Source of the DNA: QHXM01 sp963697975
GTDB lineage: Bacteria > Acidobacteriota > Blastocatellia > Pyrinomonadales > Pyrinomonadaceae
DNA: 64,000 nt
Direction: 5' to 3'
NCBI GenBank assembly: GCA_963697975.1
Contig: OY969111.1
Location: 1,364,001 to 1,428,000 of the forward strand
The position numbers were made by a program, and so were the translations under genes. This document shows, piece after piece, positions 16,430 through 27,609 of this stretch. How positions within the stretch are numbered: position 1 is the first letter of the stretch; each line of letters starts with the position of its first letter. The notes under the pieces are model-generated. The model was given only the letters and a program-made list of their open reading frames with translations. It did no database searches and was not told the DNA's origin.

Positions 16430-17248
16430 TTACTTGCGCCTCCATGCTGAGAGCGGAAGCCCCGTTCCCCCGCGTCGTTCGGCGACGATCTCAGCGAGGA
16501 TACTGAGCGCGACTTCCTGCGGCGAGACAGCGCCGATGTCCAAACCGATTGGCGCTCTGACTTCACTCAAACGCTTTTCATCAACGCCCGTCTCGCGCAA
16601 TCTCTCAAGCACTATGTTCGTCCGCCGCTTGCTTCCAATCAACCCGACGTAGTCCGGATGCGCGGACATGACCGCCTGCATACATTCTTCATCTTCGTTG
16701 TGCCCGCGCGTGACGACGGCGACAGAGACGCCCCGCCCCGCTCCAACTCCAGCGCGCACCGCATCGGTCCAGTTAGAAGTCGCGATTAACTCTATCCCTT
16801 CATCCGGGAAACGCTCGCGCGTGACGAAATCCGCGCGGTCGTCAATCAGGACGGTGCGATAGCCTATCAAGCGGGCGAGATGCGCGAGCGATGCGCCGAC
16901 GTGTCCAGCGCCACAGATGACCAGACGCGGCTCAGGCTCGATGCGCTCAAACAAAATGCGTGCACCGGGCTGTCCTTGCAGCTCACCAATCAATTCTGCG
17001 AGTTTGAAAGTCTGCGCTTCGACGCGCGAATCAAGGAAGGTTTTGGCAGACGCGGCGATAGCTTCGTCCAGAAAGGACTCGCCCAGACTACCGCTGCGCT
17101 CGCCGGTTTCTTCAACCAGCAGTTTCGCCCCAACACTTGCGGGCGCTTCGACGAGCGTGGCAAGCGCCGCGAGAGAGTTGCGTTCAAGAACCTGCGCGAC
17201 CGCTTGTGCGATTACCTGTGACGATGAATATTTAACGGGGTCGGGCAT
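16430..17248 (-). CDS. XdhC-like protein with Rossmann domain
   Basis: A 272-residue protein. The C-terminal two thirds match the XdhC Rossmann domain: LVICGAGHVGASLAHLA (about 109-125), VAVVTRGHNEDEECMQAV, and the family signature YVGLIGSKRRTN, then IGLDIGAVSPQEVALSI. The N-terminal 100 residues look like a degenerate first XdhC domain. XdhC proteins help insert the sulfurated molybdenum cofactor into xanthine dehydrogenase-type enzymes. The missing N-terminal-type half is encoded separately at 17689-18018; no molybdoenzyme gene is in the window. Confidence 0.88.
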   Translation of the reverse strand: MPDPVKYSSSQVIAQAVAQVLERNSLAALATLVEAPASVGAKLLVEETGERSGSLGESFLDEAIAASAKTFLDSRVEAQTFKLAELIGELQGQPGARILFERIEPEPRLVICGAGHVGASLAHLARLIGYRTVLIDDRADFVTRERFPDEGIELIATSNWTDAVRAGVGAGRGVSVAVVTRGHNEDEECMQAVMSAHPDYVGLIGSKRRTNIVLERLRETGVDEKRLSEVRAPIGLDIGAVSPQEVALSILAEIVAERRGGTGLPLSAWRRK

Positions 17249-17281
17249 CCACTCTTGAGCTTCAGCGCGGTGTGCAGGCGC

Positions 17282-17593
17282 TCAACCTCTACTCTGCTTC
17301 TGTGCGGATGACTTGGAAAGTCCGAGCGCAACGCCCACGCGATGCACAATCCACATCGGGCCAGCCAGCAGGTACATCGGGTTTTTGAAGAACGCAGGCT
17401 GATTGCCCTCGATCAAGTGGCCGACGAACTGGAAAATCCAGCCGACGATGAAGAGCGCGAGCGCCCACCTCCAGTTGAAGAAGAAGAGCGGCAGGCTCAG
17501 CACAATCATCGGAATGCCGATGCTGTGGCAGAGCTTGTTCAAAGGATGCTGATGCTTCTCCTTGTAATTCTCCATGAAAGATGTTGTCGGCAT
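17282..17593 (-). CDS. DUF962 / Mpo1-like membrane protein
   Basis: A 103-residue protein. Start ATG 17593 follows GAGGAGGTG at good spacing. Motifs of the family are visible: NYKEKHQHPLNKLCHSIGIP and VGHLIEGNQPAFFKNPMYLL, with the histidines that bind iron in yeast Mpo1 (a 2-hydroxy fatty acid dioxygenase). Two or three membrane helices. It lies between the two xdhC-type genes. Confidence 0.85.
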   Translation of the reverse strand: MPTTSFMENYKEKHQHPLNKLCHSIGIPMIVLSLPLFFFNWRWALALFIVGWIFQFVGHLIEGNQPAFFKNPMYLLAGPMWIVHRVGVALGLSKSSAQKQSRG

Positions 17594-17605
17594 ATTCACC
17601 TCCTC

Positions 17606-17684
17606 AGTAATAGGTGATGGGTAATTGGTGATAAGAAAGAATAGCCGTCTTCATCTTATCACCAATCACCTATTACCTATCACT
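17606..17684. repeat. Heptamer hairpin, TGATAGG family
   Basis: The left arm (17606-17636) is built of TAATAGG/TGATGGG/TAATTGG/TGATAAG units; the right arm (17655-17684) carries the complementary ATCACCT-type units. It fills the spacer between the small XdhC gene and the DUF962 gene, which still has its own Shine-Dalgarno. Confidence 0.8.
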
Positions 17685-17688
17685 GCTT

Positions 17689-18018
17689 TCAAGCATTCCA
17701 CACGTCTATGAAAATCTCCATCGTGCCGCCGCAGACCATGCCCTCTTCGCTCGCTTCGTCCGCCGTAAGCTGGAATTGATGGAGCATGGAGGTGCCGTTG
17801 CGTAGAGCCTCGCGCGCTTCGGCCCAGACCTCGGCTTCGATGCAGCCGCCGCCGACCGTGCCCTTCACTTCGCCATTCTCGAAGAAGAGCATCTTCGCTC
17901 CACGCCTTTGCGGGGTTGAGCCGCGCGTGTGCGCGACAGTCGCCACGACGACGCGCTCGCCCAGCGCGCTGCGTTCGCTGATTAAGTGATAGAGTTCGGC
18001 CTGTGCAATCGTGCCCAT
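17689..18018 (-). CDS. XdhC/CoxI N-terminal domain protein
   Basis: A 109-residue protein, ATG 18018. It matches only the first domain of XdhC/CoxI: ATVAHTRGSTPQRRGAKMLF, then GTVGGGCIEAEVWAEA and a closing MVCGGTMEIFID. Full-length XdhC joins this to a Rossmann domain; here the halves are separate genes with a DUF962 gene between. It may work with the product of 16430-17248 in molybdenum cofactor handling. Confidence 0.85.
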   Translation of the reverse strand: MGTIAQAELYHLISERSALGERVVVATVAHTRGSTPQRRGAKMLFFENGEVKGTVGGGCIEAEVWAEAREALRNGTSMLHQFQLTADEASEEGMVCGGTMEIFIDVWNA

Positions 18019-18070
18019 GATAATTATTGATGAAAGGTCGCGTGCCCGGCGTTCAGTTTAACACTAAAGA

Positions 18071-18199
18071 GCAGTGGTCAGTAGTCAGTGGTCGGTGGTC
18101 AGTAATTGAGTGTCGGCGGCCTTGACCTCTAAAAGTTAAAAGTCGCGATTTCGCACAGAGGCTTTAACTGACCACCGACCACTGACTACTGACCACTGC
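18071..18199. repeat. Heptamer hairpin, CAGTGGT family (perfect 33-bp arms)
   Basis: Arms 18071-18103 and 18167-18199 are exact reverse complements made of CAGTGGT-type 7-nt units around a 63-nt loop. It lies between the small XdhC gene and the coiled-coil gene, both on the minus strand, and begins right at the stop of the latter. Because the arms are so long and exact it could be a recent insertion. Confidence 0.92.
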
Positions 18200-18203
18200 T
18201 TTC

Positions 18204-19064
18204 TCAGAGCGGCGGGTTGGTAGAGATGGGCGGCGCGGTCGTCGGTCTGGTAGTAAACGTGTCGTCGGTGTCGTCGGTGTTGTCGTTGGCGGGTGTGCCC
18301 GGTTTCGTTGGAGGCTCGGTCGCCTCTTCGATGCGACGGCGTAACTTATCGACTTCGAGATCGGCATTGATGATGGCGGTTTCAAGGCGCTGGCGGCTCG
18401 TGGCATACAATTCGATCTGCGCTTGCGTTCTGACCTTCTCACTTTCGAGCGCGCGACGCCGCGCATCACGCGCTTCTTCGGGCCTGGTCGAGCCGAAAGT
18501 CGAAACGCTGCGGTCTATGTTCTCAGGCTTGAGATTAAATTCTATCTGCTCAAGTCGCGCCTGCAAGATTCCTTCTTTCTCCAGCACGTCGCGCTGTTGT
18601 GTCCGCAAGGCTTCGGCGCGCTGCTCGGCCCGCGACAGACGCTCCATGTCAACGAGCGTCCGCTGGTTTTCTTCCATCTGGCTCAATTTATCCGAGAGCT
18701 TGCTGACCTGGTTAGATAAATCATTGACGGTGCGGCGCATCGAATCTTCTTCAGTCTCAGACTCGGCTACGGGGCGCTTGCGATTAACTGGTCGTCGCGA
18801 AGTCGCCGGAACCTGACCGCTGATTTCCGTCGCGTTGCCCTGCTCAGACGCCTGCTGGTCGGCGGTGCTGATGATCTGTGGCTCTGTTGATTGGTTTGAA
18901 GGAATAGTCGCGGGCATGACCGGCTGAGTCACGACGGGATTGGTGACGCGGCGCGACCGCCGTGTGCGTCTTCGCTGCGCGCTCGCTTCGTCGAGGCAAA
19001 CGCCAACCGCCAACAGAACGACGAGCGCAATCATTATCCGGCGAGTAATTGGACGACGCATCAT
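18204..19064 (-). CDS. Secreted coiled-coil protein of unknown function
   Basis: A 286-residue protein. A signal peptide (about 1-29, IMIALVVLLAVGVCLDEASA) is followed by an arginine-rich patch, a Ser/Thr/Gln-rich linker, and a long coiled coil from about 105 to 250 (LSNQVSKLSDKLSQMEENQR onward). The C-terminus is Pro/Thr-rich. It is probably periplasmic and structural. The family is not recognised. ATG 19061 is an equally possible start. Confidence 0.7.
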   Translation of the reverse strand: MMRRPITRRIMIALVVLLAVGVCLDEASAQRRRTRRSRRVTNPVVTQPVMPATIPSNQSTEPQIISTADQQASEQGNATEISGQVPATSRRPVNRKRPVAESETEEDSMRRTVNDLSNQVSKLSDKLSQMEENQRTLVDMERLSRAEQRAEALRTQQRDVLEKEGILQARLEQIEFNLKPENIDRSVSTFGSTRPEEARDARRRALESEKVRTQAQIELYATSRQRLETAIINADLEVDKLRRRIEEATEPPTKPGTPANDNTDDTDDTFTTRPTTAPPISTNPPL

Positions 19065-19178
19065 AAAACCTCCCGCACTAACTCAATGAATTAAGATTAT
19101 CACTAATGATGCCACGACGCATCCCGGAAGATGTCCGACTCATCTTACACGCCCAAGCCCCGGCGCAAGTTCCGATTC

Positions 19179-20029
19179 TCATCCGGGTTGAATCTTGAAA
19201 CTGATGTCCATCGCCCGCGCGGAATGCGTGAGAGCGCCGATGCTGATGAGATCGACGCCCGCTTCGGCATAGGCGCGCACGTTCTCAAGCGTGATGCCGC
19301 CCGAAGATTCGAGCGCCACCAGTGGCTGAAGCTCTCGTGCGACGGCAACCATCCGCGCCGTCTCTTCCGGGCTGAGATTGTCTAATAAGAGAATGTCCGC
19401 CCCGCTCCTGATAGCCTCGCGCAAATCTTTCTCCGCAGAAACTTCGATTTCAATCTTGTGCAGATGCCCGATTGATTCACGCGCACGCTCGACAGCCGCG
19501 CCGATGCCCCCGGCGAGCGCAATGTGGTTGTCCTTGATAAGCACGCCGTCATCTAAGCCAAAGCGATGATTGCGCGCCCCGCCCGAAAGCACCGCGTACT
19601 TTTCCAGCATTCGCAATCCCGGCGTGGTCTTGCGCGTATCAACAATCTGCGCGTTTGTGCCTTCGATGGCGCGAACATACTTGCGCGTCAGCGTAGCAAT
19701 TCCTGAAAGACGTTGAAGCAGATTCAAAGCGACGCGCTCGCCCGCCAGCAGCACGTCCGCAAAACCGCTCGTGCGCGCGATGACTTTCCCGGCCTCGACC
19801 TCTTCGCCGTCGGAAGCGAAGGCTTCGATCTGCTGCTGCGAATCGAGCGTGGAGAAGACGGCCTCCGCCGCTTCCAATCCGGCGACGACCATTAGCTCTT
19901 TGGCGAGAAAACGGCCACGCGCGCGCGAGTTGCGCGTGACGGTCGCCTGCGTCGTGATGTCGCCGCGCCCCAAATCTTCGGAGAGAAACGCGCCGATCTG
20001 GGAAAAGAGCGCGCCTTCGTCAAGCCAGT

Positions 20030-20033
<4 letters not shown>
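19179..20033 (-). CDS. nadC: Nicotinate-nucleotide pyrophosphorylase (quinolinate phosphoribosyltransferase)
   Basis: A 284-residue protein, the usual length. Conserved motifs: LSEDLGRGDITTQA near the N-terminus, VDTRKTTPGLRMLEKYAV, RNHRFGLDDGVLIKDNHIA, and a C-terminal EASGG-like ALESSGGITLENV. It converts quinolinate and PRPP to nicotinate mononucleotide in NAD synthesis. Its ATG overlaps the stop of valS by 4 nt, so the two are translationally coupled. nadA and nadB are not in the window. Confidence 0.95.
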
Positions 20034-22729
<2,696 letters not shown>

Positions 22730-22818
22730 GAGAAGAGTTTTTCGGTTTCCAGTTTTCAGTTTTCAGCAGTCGATTATTGTAAAGCAATGGCCGCCAGTTT
22801 TCATGTCAGCGGAAGAGA

Positions 22819-22824
22819 TATAAT
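22819..22824 (+). promoter_or_regulatory. Candidate -10 box for the TIR gene
   Basis: A perfect TATAAT lies 88 nt before the TIR gene start. No convincing -35 stands at 17 nt; the nearest candidate is a TTTTCA at 16 nt. Just upstream (22743-22770) lie three 7-nt TTTCAG-type units that look like one arm of the hairpin repeats. Moderate support only. Confidence 0.4.
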
Positions 22825-22912
22825 TCTTTACACTGTCTGTCTGCTTGGTCTATAGTTCCTCAACTTTCACGGTTAAGAATTACCCCAAACTGCCCTACCG
22901 TGAGATTCCCTC

Positions 22913-25555
22913 ATGAACCAAGCGGCAACCACTCCCAAGAGAGGAGACGCAGCACCCCCCGGCGTCACTAAATTAGCGTGGCCGTTAATCGCTCTCGGCG
23001 TCGTTCTCATCGCCCTCGTCCTGTTATTTTCTCTTTACGCGCACAGCTACACGCTTCCCTTGAATGAAATCCACCGGAACTGCTTTATCGAATTCACGAC
23101 GCCGGGCGCTCAACCCGAAAGCGCCGCACCGTCTCAATCCGCTCACGTCGAACCGTTGTCGCTTCCCCGCATTCAAGAGGCGGACGAGACACAGTTAGAA
23201 TTCGTGTTAGCTTCTTTTGATGTTCAGGACTCGTCCCAACCGGCACCCACGCAGACACCGGAGGCGAATCAAAAACGCGGGAAGCGCAAGGGCGCGCGTC
23301 GTCTCTTCGACTGGCTCAAGGGAAAATCGTCCAAAGTGCCAGTGGAGAATGCGGCCAAACGACGACCAAATCCTCCGCGGTTGGACGCCAGCACGTACAA
23401 CGTCTCTCTCTGTCCCGGCAAAGAGTCTGCCGCGCGGGTGCAGATCACAGCTTCGGGATGGGACCCTTCATGTCCTCCCCTAGCTTATCATTGGAGGGTG
23501 GAGGGCGGACGCATAGAGGGACGCGGGTCGAAGGTTGTCTGGAATCTCTGGGGAATGCCGCCGGGGAAGTACAGGGCCACTTTTAAAGCGGACGTTGACC
23601 CCAACTGCCACGATTGCCGCGATTGCGATGTCTTCGGCTCTACGAAAATCACAGTGCGCCCCTGCGCGACGGCCACACCGACGCCCACGCCACAGCCAAC
23701 ACCGGTTCGGACACCAACGCCGCAGCCGACGCCTTCATCGTCTTACACTTGCCCAAACGTCTACTGCTCCACCGTCACGCACGGCAATTCCATAACCTTC
23801 ACGGCTCAGGGAAGCGGCGGCACTCCCAATGTTAGCCCCATCTATCGTTGGTCTGTCTCGGCGGGCAGGATTAACGGAGGACAGGGCACAGCTTCTATTC
23901 AGGTTGATACTACCGGACTCGCAGAAGGAACGGAGATTAACGCGACCGTCGAAGCGCGTGGCTATGGCCGTGTCTGCATAACCTCCTGTCAAGCCTTAGT
24001 AGGCATCGCCAGTAGCCCGACCCCGACGCCAACGCCAACGCCAACACCGTCGCCAACACCAACGCCTTCACCTTCGCCTGACAATCTCAAGGAGCGGCAG
24101 CTCGTCAGCGTCCATTACCCGAAGCAGTTGACGAAGGGACAGGAGGCGATCATCACCTTCATGTGGACGAGAGCATATACGGAGACAGAAGGTCAGAGGG
24201 ACGCACGTATTTCATCTTCGCCTCAGATAATTCCGGTGTCGTTCCGACAAACAGTTGATGCGCAATCGTCCGGCACTGTCGCCACCATCCATCTGCACTC
24301 GAATGACCTTAACCCGAAAGCATGGAGCTTGGAGCTACCACCCGGCGAGGAGCGCTCATTAACCATCAATGCTGCGAACTATGCCGAGCAACCGATCTTC
24401 GTGCTGGAGATAGATGCGCTGGAGGTAGATGGAGTCTTATGGAAGAGCGCGGATGCGGGCTACAGGTTTTGGAGTGAAGAGTCTTTCAGCGAAGAATGTA
24501 GCGTGCGGAGCTTTGTCATCAACGTCTTTGCGCCTCCGCCGTCGCCATACATCCCTACGACCCTCCTGTTATGCGGCATCCTCGCCGTTTTAGCCGGAGA
24601 CTATTTGCGGCGAATGCGGCAAGCTGCTGAACTCAAAGGAAGGGAAGAAGCCCAACTCGCTGCCGGTGCGACCGAAGGCGACGAGGTACGCTGCACCGTC
24701 TTCGCCCCGACCGAAGCACGACAGGGCAAAAGCTTTATGGTGATAGCCTTCGCTCACCTCGCAGAGCAGGCCGCGCTGCTGGCTGAGATGGCGAAGGGGA
24801 TGAGTAAGAGTGTCGAACAACGCGGGCCGGGAAAGAAGTTGGGGGCGAAGATTGAGCGCGGCCAGCAACTGACCTTTTCTCTTGAGATGCAAGGGCTGGA
24901 GATTGACGAGCCGAATCAATCTCTCCTCTGGGAGGGAGAGCCTGATTCGGTTCAGTTCGGCGTCACGATTCCGAAGGACTTCGAGACCGGCAGCATCATC
25001 GGTACAGTCAGAGTCGCTTACAAGAGCGTCCCCGTCGGACACGTCAAGTTTGAATTCGAGGTCGTTGAAGGCGCAACGCAGACAGAGAAACCCGCCGCTG
25101 CTGCTGCTGTCGCCGCGCCTTCCATCGCTGCTCCTGTCCCGTTCGACAATTACGTTCAATACAAACAGGTCTTCATCTCCTATGCTTCACAGGATCGCGC
25201 CGAAGTTTTGAAGCGAGTGCAGGTGATGAGCACGATGAAATTGAACTTCTTCCAGGACTTGCTCACACTTGAGCCGGGGGATGATTGGGAGAAGACGATC
25301 TACCAGTATCTGGATCGAAGCGACGCCGTCTTTCTCTTCTGGTCGTCTCACGCGAAGACATCGAAGTGGGTGGAAAAGGAGTTGCGCTACGTGCTCAGCC
25401 GCAAAGAGGCCGCGCCCGAGATCGTGCCGATTATCATTGAAGCGCCAGCGCCTCTACCGCCGCCGGATTATCTGAAGTCGCTCCACTTCAATGACAAGAT
25501 CATGTACTTAATCAAAGTGGAAGAGGAACGACAAGAAACTCAGCCCGACAAATAA
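22913..25555 (+). CDS. Transmembrane TIR-domain protein with extracytoplasmic Ig/PKD-like domains
   Basis: An 880-residue protein. Layout: basic N-terminus; membrane helix 21-43; outer part with two Cys-containing Ig/PKD-like domains (about 160-250 and 280-368) separated by Thr-Pro repeats (255-278, 370-390); a further beta domain (395-540); second membrane helix 546-562 followed by RRMRQ; a cytoplasmic beta domain (about 593-715) of a kind I have seen in front of TIR domains; Ala/Pro linker; TIR domain about 750-875. The TIR domain has KQVFISYASQDR and WVEKELRYVL, in which E823 sits where NADase TIRs keep the catalytic Glu. Topology N-in/C-in follows from the charged flanks. Probable signalling or defence receptor; ligand and output unknown. 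Confidence 0.8.
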   Translation: MNQAATTPKRGDAAPPGVTKLAWPLIALGVVLIALVLLFSLYAHSYTLPLNEIHRNCFIEFTTPGAQPESAAPSQSAHVEPLSLPRIQEADETQLEFVLASFDVQDSSQPAPTQTPEANQKRGKRKGARRLFDWLKGKSSKVPVENAAKRRPNPPRLDASTYNVSLCPGKESAARVQITASGWDPSCPPLAYHWRVEGGRIEGRGSKVVWNLWGMPPGKYRATFKADVDPNCHDCRDCDVFGSTKITVRPCATATPTPTPQPTPVRTPTPQPTPSSSYTCPNVYCSTVTHGNSITFTAQGSGGTPNVSPIYRWSVSAGRINGGQGTASIQVDTTGLAEGTEINATVEARGYGRVCITSCQALVGIASSPTPTPTPTPTPSPTPTPSPSPDNLKERQLVSVHYPKQLTKGQEAIITFMWTRAYTETEGQRDARISSSPQIIPVSFRQTVDAQSSGTVATIHLHSNDLNPKAWSLELPPGEERSLTINAANYAEQPIFVLEIDALEVDGVLWKSADAGYRFWSEESFSEECSVRSFVINVFAPPPSPYIPTTLLLCGILAVLAGDYLRRMRQAAELKGREEAQLAAGATEGDEVRCTVFAPTEARQGKSFMVIAFAHLAEQAALLAEMAKGMSKSVEQRGPGKKLGAKIERGQQLTFSLEMQGLEIDEPNQSLLWEGEPDSVQFGVTIPKDFETGSIIGTVRVAYKSVPVGHVKFEFEVVEGATQTEKPAAAAAVAAPSIAAPVPFDNYVQYKQVFISYASQDRAEVLKRVQVMSTMKLNFFQDLLTLEPGDDWEKTIYQYLDRSDAVFLFWSSHAKTSKWVEKELRYVLSRKEAAPEIVPIIIEAPAPLPPPDYLKSLHFNDKIMYLIKVEEERQETQPDK

Positions 25556-25784
25556 GCGAAGGCTAAAGCGAGGATGAAAGCGGCGATTATACTCTCAGCC
25601 CCGGAGGAGCGATATATCAGTAGCCCATGACGTGAGTCATGGGAATACAGCATCAAATTAAATTCAAAGCCCCGGAGGGGCGACATAATATATCGTTCCT
25701 CCGGGGCTTCAATAATTGATGGTGGCTGTGAACCCGGCACTGACGTGCTGGGCTACTAATATTCCGCCCCTCCGGAACTACAAA
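25556..25784. repeat. REP-like AGCCCCGGAGGGGC palindromes
   Basis: Copies of AGCCCCGGAGG(A/G)GCGA start near 25597 and 25668; inverted halves (CCTCCGGGGCTT near 25698, CCCCTCCGG near 25768) pair with them. The spacer also holds a small TAGCCCATGACG/CGTGAGTCATGGG palindrome (25621-25643). Such gene-end repeats are common in several phyla with large genomes. It separates convergent genes. No coding potential. Confidence 0.8.
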
Positions 25785-27320
25785 CTACTGCTTTCCCTCT
25801 TCGAGACGGCGCTTGATGAGAAGCTCTGCGAGGTCTGGAACGACTTCCCAGGCGATTTGCTCGACGACTCGCTCGGAAAGCTGTTCGACGGCGCGGCGGG
25901 CGATGGCGTCAATCACTTCCGGCGATAATTGATCGAGCGTGATTTGACCTGTGGCGGGAGGCGCGCTCGCTGTCGCACTGCTTTCAGCGCCGCCCATTTC
26001 TGCGGGCGCTCTTTCGGCTTGAAAATTATCGGACAAACGCTCTGTCGGAGCTAACTGCATATCGCCGGAAAAATCTTCAACCGTTGAAACCGGAGCTTCC
26101 TCGGCACCTTTGTATTCCGCAACCGTTGACGCCTCAGCTTCAGCGTGGGCGAACTCTTCAGTTTGCGCGAACTCTTCAGTTTGCGCGAACTCAGCGCGCG
26201 ACTCTTCGCTTAAGACCTGCGGCTCGGCGAACTCCTGCGCCTGCGATGGCGTTTCAGTAGTCGCTTCCTCGTAATCAGAGCGCGCATGAGCGTCCATGTC
26301 TTCAGCAATCGAAGAGGCAGGGGCAGCTTCAACTTGCGGTTCGGGAGTCGCAACGAAAAGCGGCGACCTTGACTGCGCCTCTGCGGGAGATTCATCCAGC
26401 AGATCAAGGAAAAAGTCGTCGGCCTCAGTCGTCGCCGCCGTTGGTGATTCGATGTCGCCTAAGTCAAGCAGCGAGTCGTCTGAACCCGCAGGGCTACCCA
26501 TGCGGCTGACCGATGGCGAATGGCCTCCGGCTGCCAACGGCGAAGGCTCGCCAATTTGCGCCGGAGCGTATGCGCTTGCAGCAGAGACTTCCTCCGGCTC
26601 AGACGCACCCTTGTTCTCAACAGCCTGATTGATTCCGGCTTCCTGCAAATCCGCTGCCGAATAAGCGGCGGTCGGGCGTGCCTCCTGTGTGTCTTGTCCA
26701 CGTCCAACGGCGCTGCCGTAATCGTTGGCGGGTGTTGCCTCAATCATTTGATCGTCCATACTTAAATCGGTAAAAGAATCTTCACGTGCGTTGTCGCTGC
26801 GCAACATCTCTTCCTGCTCTTGCTCCGGGAGCGGAGCCGTGTCGGCGGTCGCGCGTTTGATAGCTTCTTCGTCCAGCCGGTTCTCATTTCCGGTTTCCGG
26901 CGGCAGAGTGAGCTTGCGAGTAGGGGCTTCATCCGAGCCGCTGCTCCCGCTCAAAAGATCGCGCACCTTGCCGACCAGCGCGCGTATTGATTGAAAAGGT
27001 TTCGTCAAATAATCATCCGCGCCAACTCTGCGCGCCTCCGCTTCATCAAACGGCTCGAACGAGCCGACGAGAAGCATAACAGGGATATGGCGGAAACGTT
27101 CGGTATGCTTAATGTGCTCGCAGACCTGATAGCCGTTGAGTTCGGGCATGAAAACATCCGCAAGCACAATGTCAGGGACAATCTCTTCAAGCTTTTCAAG
27201 AGCCTGCTGACCATCCCCCACCGTGATGACTTCCAGACCTTCGTCCGAGAACGTCAACTCAACCACTTTTCGGATTGTGGCGGAATCGTCTGCGAGCAAC
27301 AGTGTGCGTCCCGTTACCAA
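25785..27320 (-). CDS. Response regulator with long acidic linker and conserved C-terminal helix
   Basis: A 511-residue protein. Residues 1-125 form a receiver domain: LLADDSATIRKVVEL, phosphoacceptor Asp in DIVLADVFMPELNG, and the lysine in DDYLTKPF. Residues about 130-455 are Ala/Glu/Ser-rich and disordered, with small repeats (EFAQTEEFAQTEEFAHAE). The last 50 residues (LSPEVIDAIARRAVEQLSE) form an amphipathic helical unit that looks conserved and may be a docking site. No histidine kinase lies nearby. Output is unknown; the style recalls receivers used in motility or polarity systems. Confidence 0.82.
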   Translation of the reverse strand: MVTGRTLLLADDSATIRKVVELTFSDEGLEVITVGDGQQALEKLEEIVPDIVLADVFMPELNGYQVCEHIKHTERFRHIPVMLLVGSFEPFDEAEARRVGADDYLTKPFQSIRALVGKVRDLLSGSSGSDEAPTRKLTLPPETGNENRLDEEAIKRATADTAPLPEQEQEEMLRSDNAREDSFTDLSMDDQMIEATPANDYGSAVGRGQDTQEARPTAAYSAADLQEAGINQAVENKGASEPEEVSAASAYAPAQIGEPSPLAAGGHSPSVSRMGSPAGSDDSLLDLGDIESPTAATTEADDFFLDLLDESPAEAQSRSPLFVATPEPQVEAAPASSIAEDMDAHARSDYEEATTETPSQAQEFAEPQVLSEESRAEFAQTEEFAQTEEFAHAEAEASTVAEYKGAEEAPVSTVEDFSGDMQLAPTERLSDNFQAERAPAEMGGAESSATASAPPATGQITLDQLSPEVIDAIARRAVEQLSERVVEQIAWEVVPDLAELLIKRRLEEGKQ

Positions 27321-27478
27321 AACCAGACTCCTTCGTTTGAGGTGAGCGCCATCTAAAGTGGGACTTGCTCTTCAATATGAACGGCGCGGGGCAAGTGGCG
27401 CGGCTCACAGGCTGCTTTCTCGCCGGAAGCCACTCTTAAAACCTAACATCCGATGCGGGCAGCGTCAAGAAAAAAGGC

Positions 27479-27609
27479 ATGAGGGCGGAGGGATGAGGGA
27501 TGAAAGGCGAAGGATGAGCGCGAAACGATGAACGATGAATTGTCTTTACTTCCGCGCTCAGCGTTCCGCCTTCATCGTTTCTTTTCATCCCTCATCCCTC
27601 CGCCCTCAT
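27479..27609. repeat. Hairpin repeat, GGATGAG family (perfect 27-bp arms)
   Basis: Arms 27479-27505 and 27583-27609 are exact reverse complements rich in GGGATGA units. Inner GGATGA/TCATCC units extend the pairing. The right arm encodes the last residues of the GspG-like protein that ends at 27572. The rest of 27321-27571 shows no gene. Confidence 0.85.
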
